Shown here piece by piece: positions 14,541-14,564 of a stretch of 14,564 nucleotides of DNA. The notes under the pieces were generated by a model. That model saw nothing but the letters and a program-made list of their open reading frames with translations, had not been told where the DNA came from and did not search any database. The DNA is taken from NCBI GenBank assembly GCA_048520025.1, contig DBFZTP010000124.1:1-14564 (forward strand), in the 5' to 3' direction. Made by a program: the position numbers and the translations under genes. Positions within the stretch are counted from its first letter, which is position 1. Every line of letters starts with the position of its first letter. The DNA is from Aphodousia sp048520025 (lineage in GTDB: Bacteria > Pseudomonadota > Gammaproteobacteria > Burkholderiales > Burkholderiaceae_F).

Positions 14541-14564
14541 GGTTAGATACTAGGTTTGAGATCT

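Overview
The window looks like a chromosomal segment of an anaerobic or microaerophilic proteobacterium. GlnA is of the adenylylated GSI-beta type, and the DcuC-family carrier and hippurate-hydrolase-like amidohydrolases suit a gut or anaerobic lifestyle. A Sutterellaceae-like member of the Burkholderiales is my best guess, from the overall feel of the proteins and a base composition near 50% G+C, but I could not run a search. No tRNA, rRNA or CRISPR array was seen.

Layout. (1) 1-1248: the 3' part of an IS200/IS605-type element. It has a TnpB nuclease gene cut by the window edge, with intact RuvC residues, and a right end whose hairpins look like an omega RNA. (2) 1274-2167, minus strand: an unrecognised 297-residue protein. 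(3) 2319-6266: two tandem M20 metallo-amidohydrolase genes about 84% identical in protein. They are separated by a terminator and a small minus-strand gene with a very strong ribosome binding site. The second copy is followed 8 bases later by an exported HAD phosphatase. (4) 6372-10350: a visibly more AT-rich cassette with a LysR regulator divergent from an amidohydrolase gene and a DcuC-family carrier gene, closed by a strong terminator. The divergent region holds a promoter and, about 68 bases upstream of the predicted start, a palindrome of LysR type. (5) 10614-14540: housekeeping genes, namely glnA with its own terminator, then an RlmN/Cfr-family radical SAM methyltransferase and a DEAD-box RNA helicase that abut exactly (stop then ATG).

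How the genes fit together. Regions 3 and 4 both point to scavenging of acylated or amidated amino-acid compounds: hydrolysis by M20 enzymes in one, uptake or exchange plus hydrolysis under LysR control in the other. glnA next door handles ammonium, but nothing in the sequence links its control to theirs. The least ordinary items are the omega-RNA-like right end with its readable guide, the unrecognised gene beside it, the M20 duplication with signs of patchy homogenisation, the small ORF, and the AT-rich LysR/amidohydrolase/DcuC cassette.
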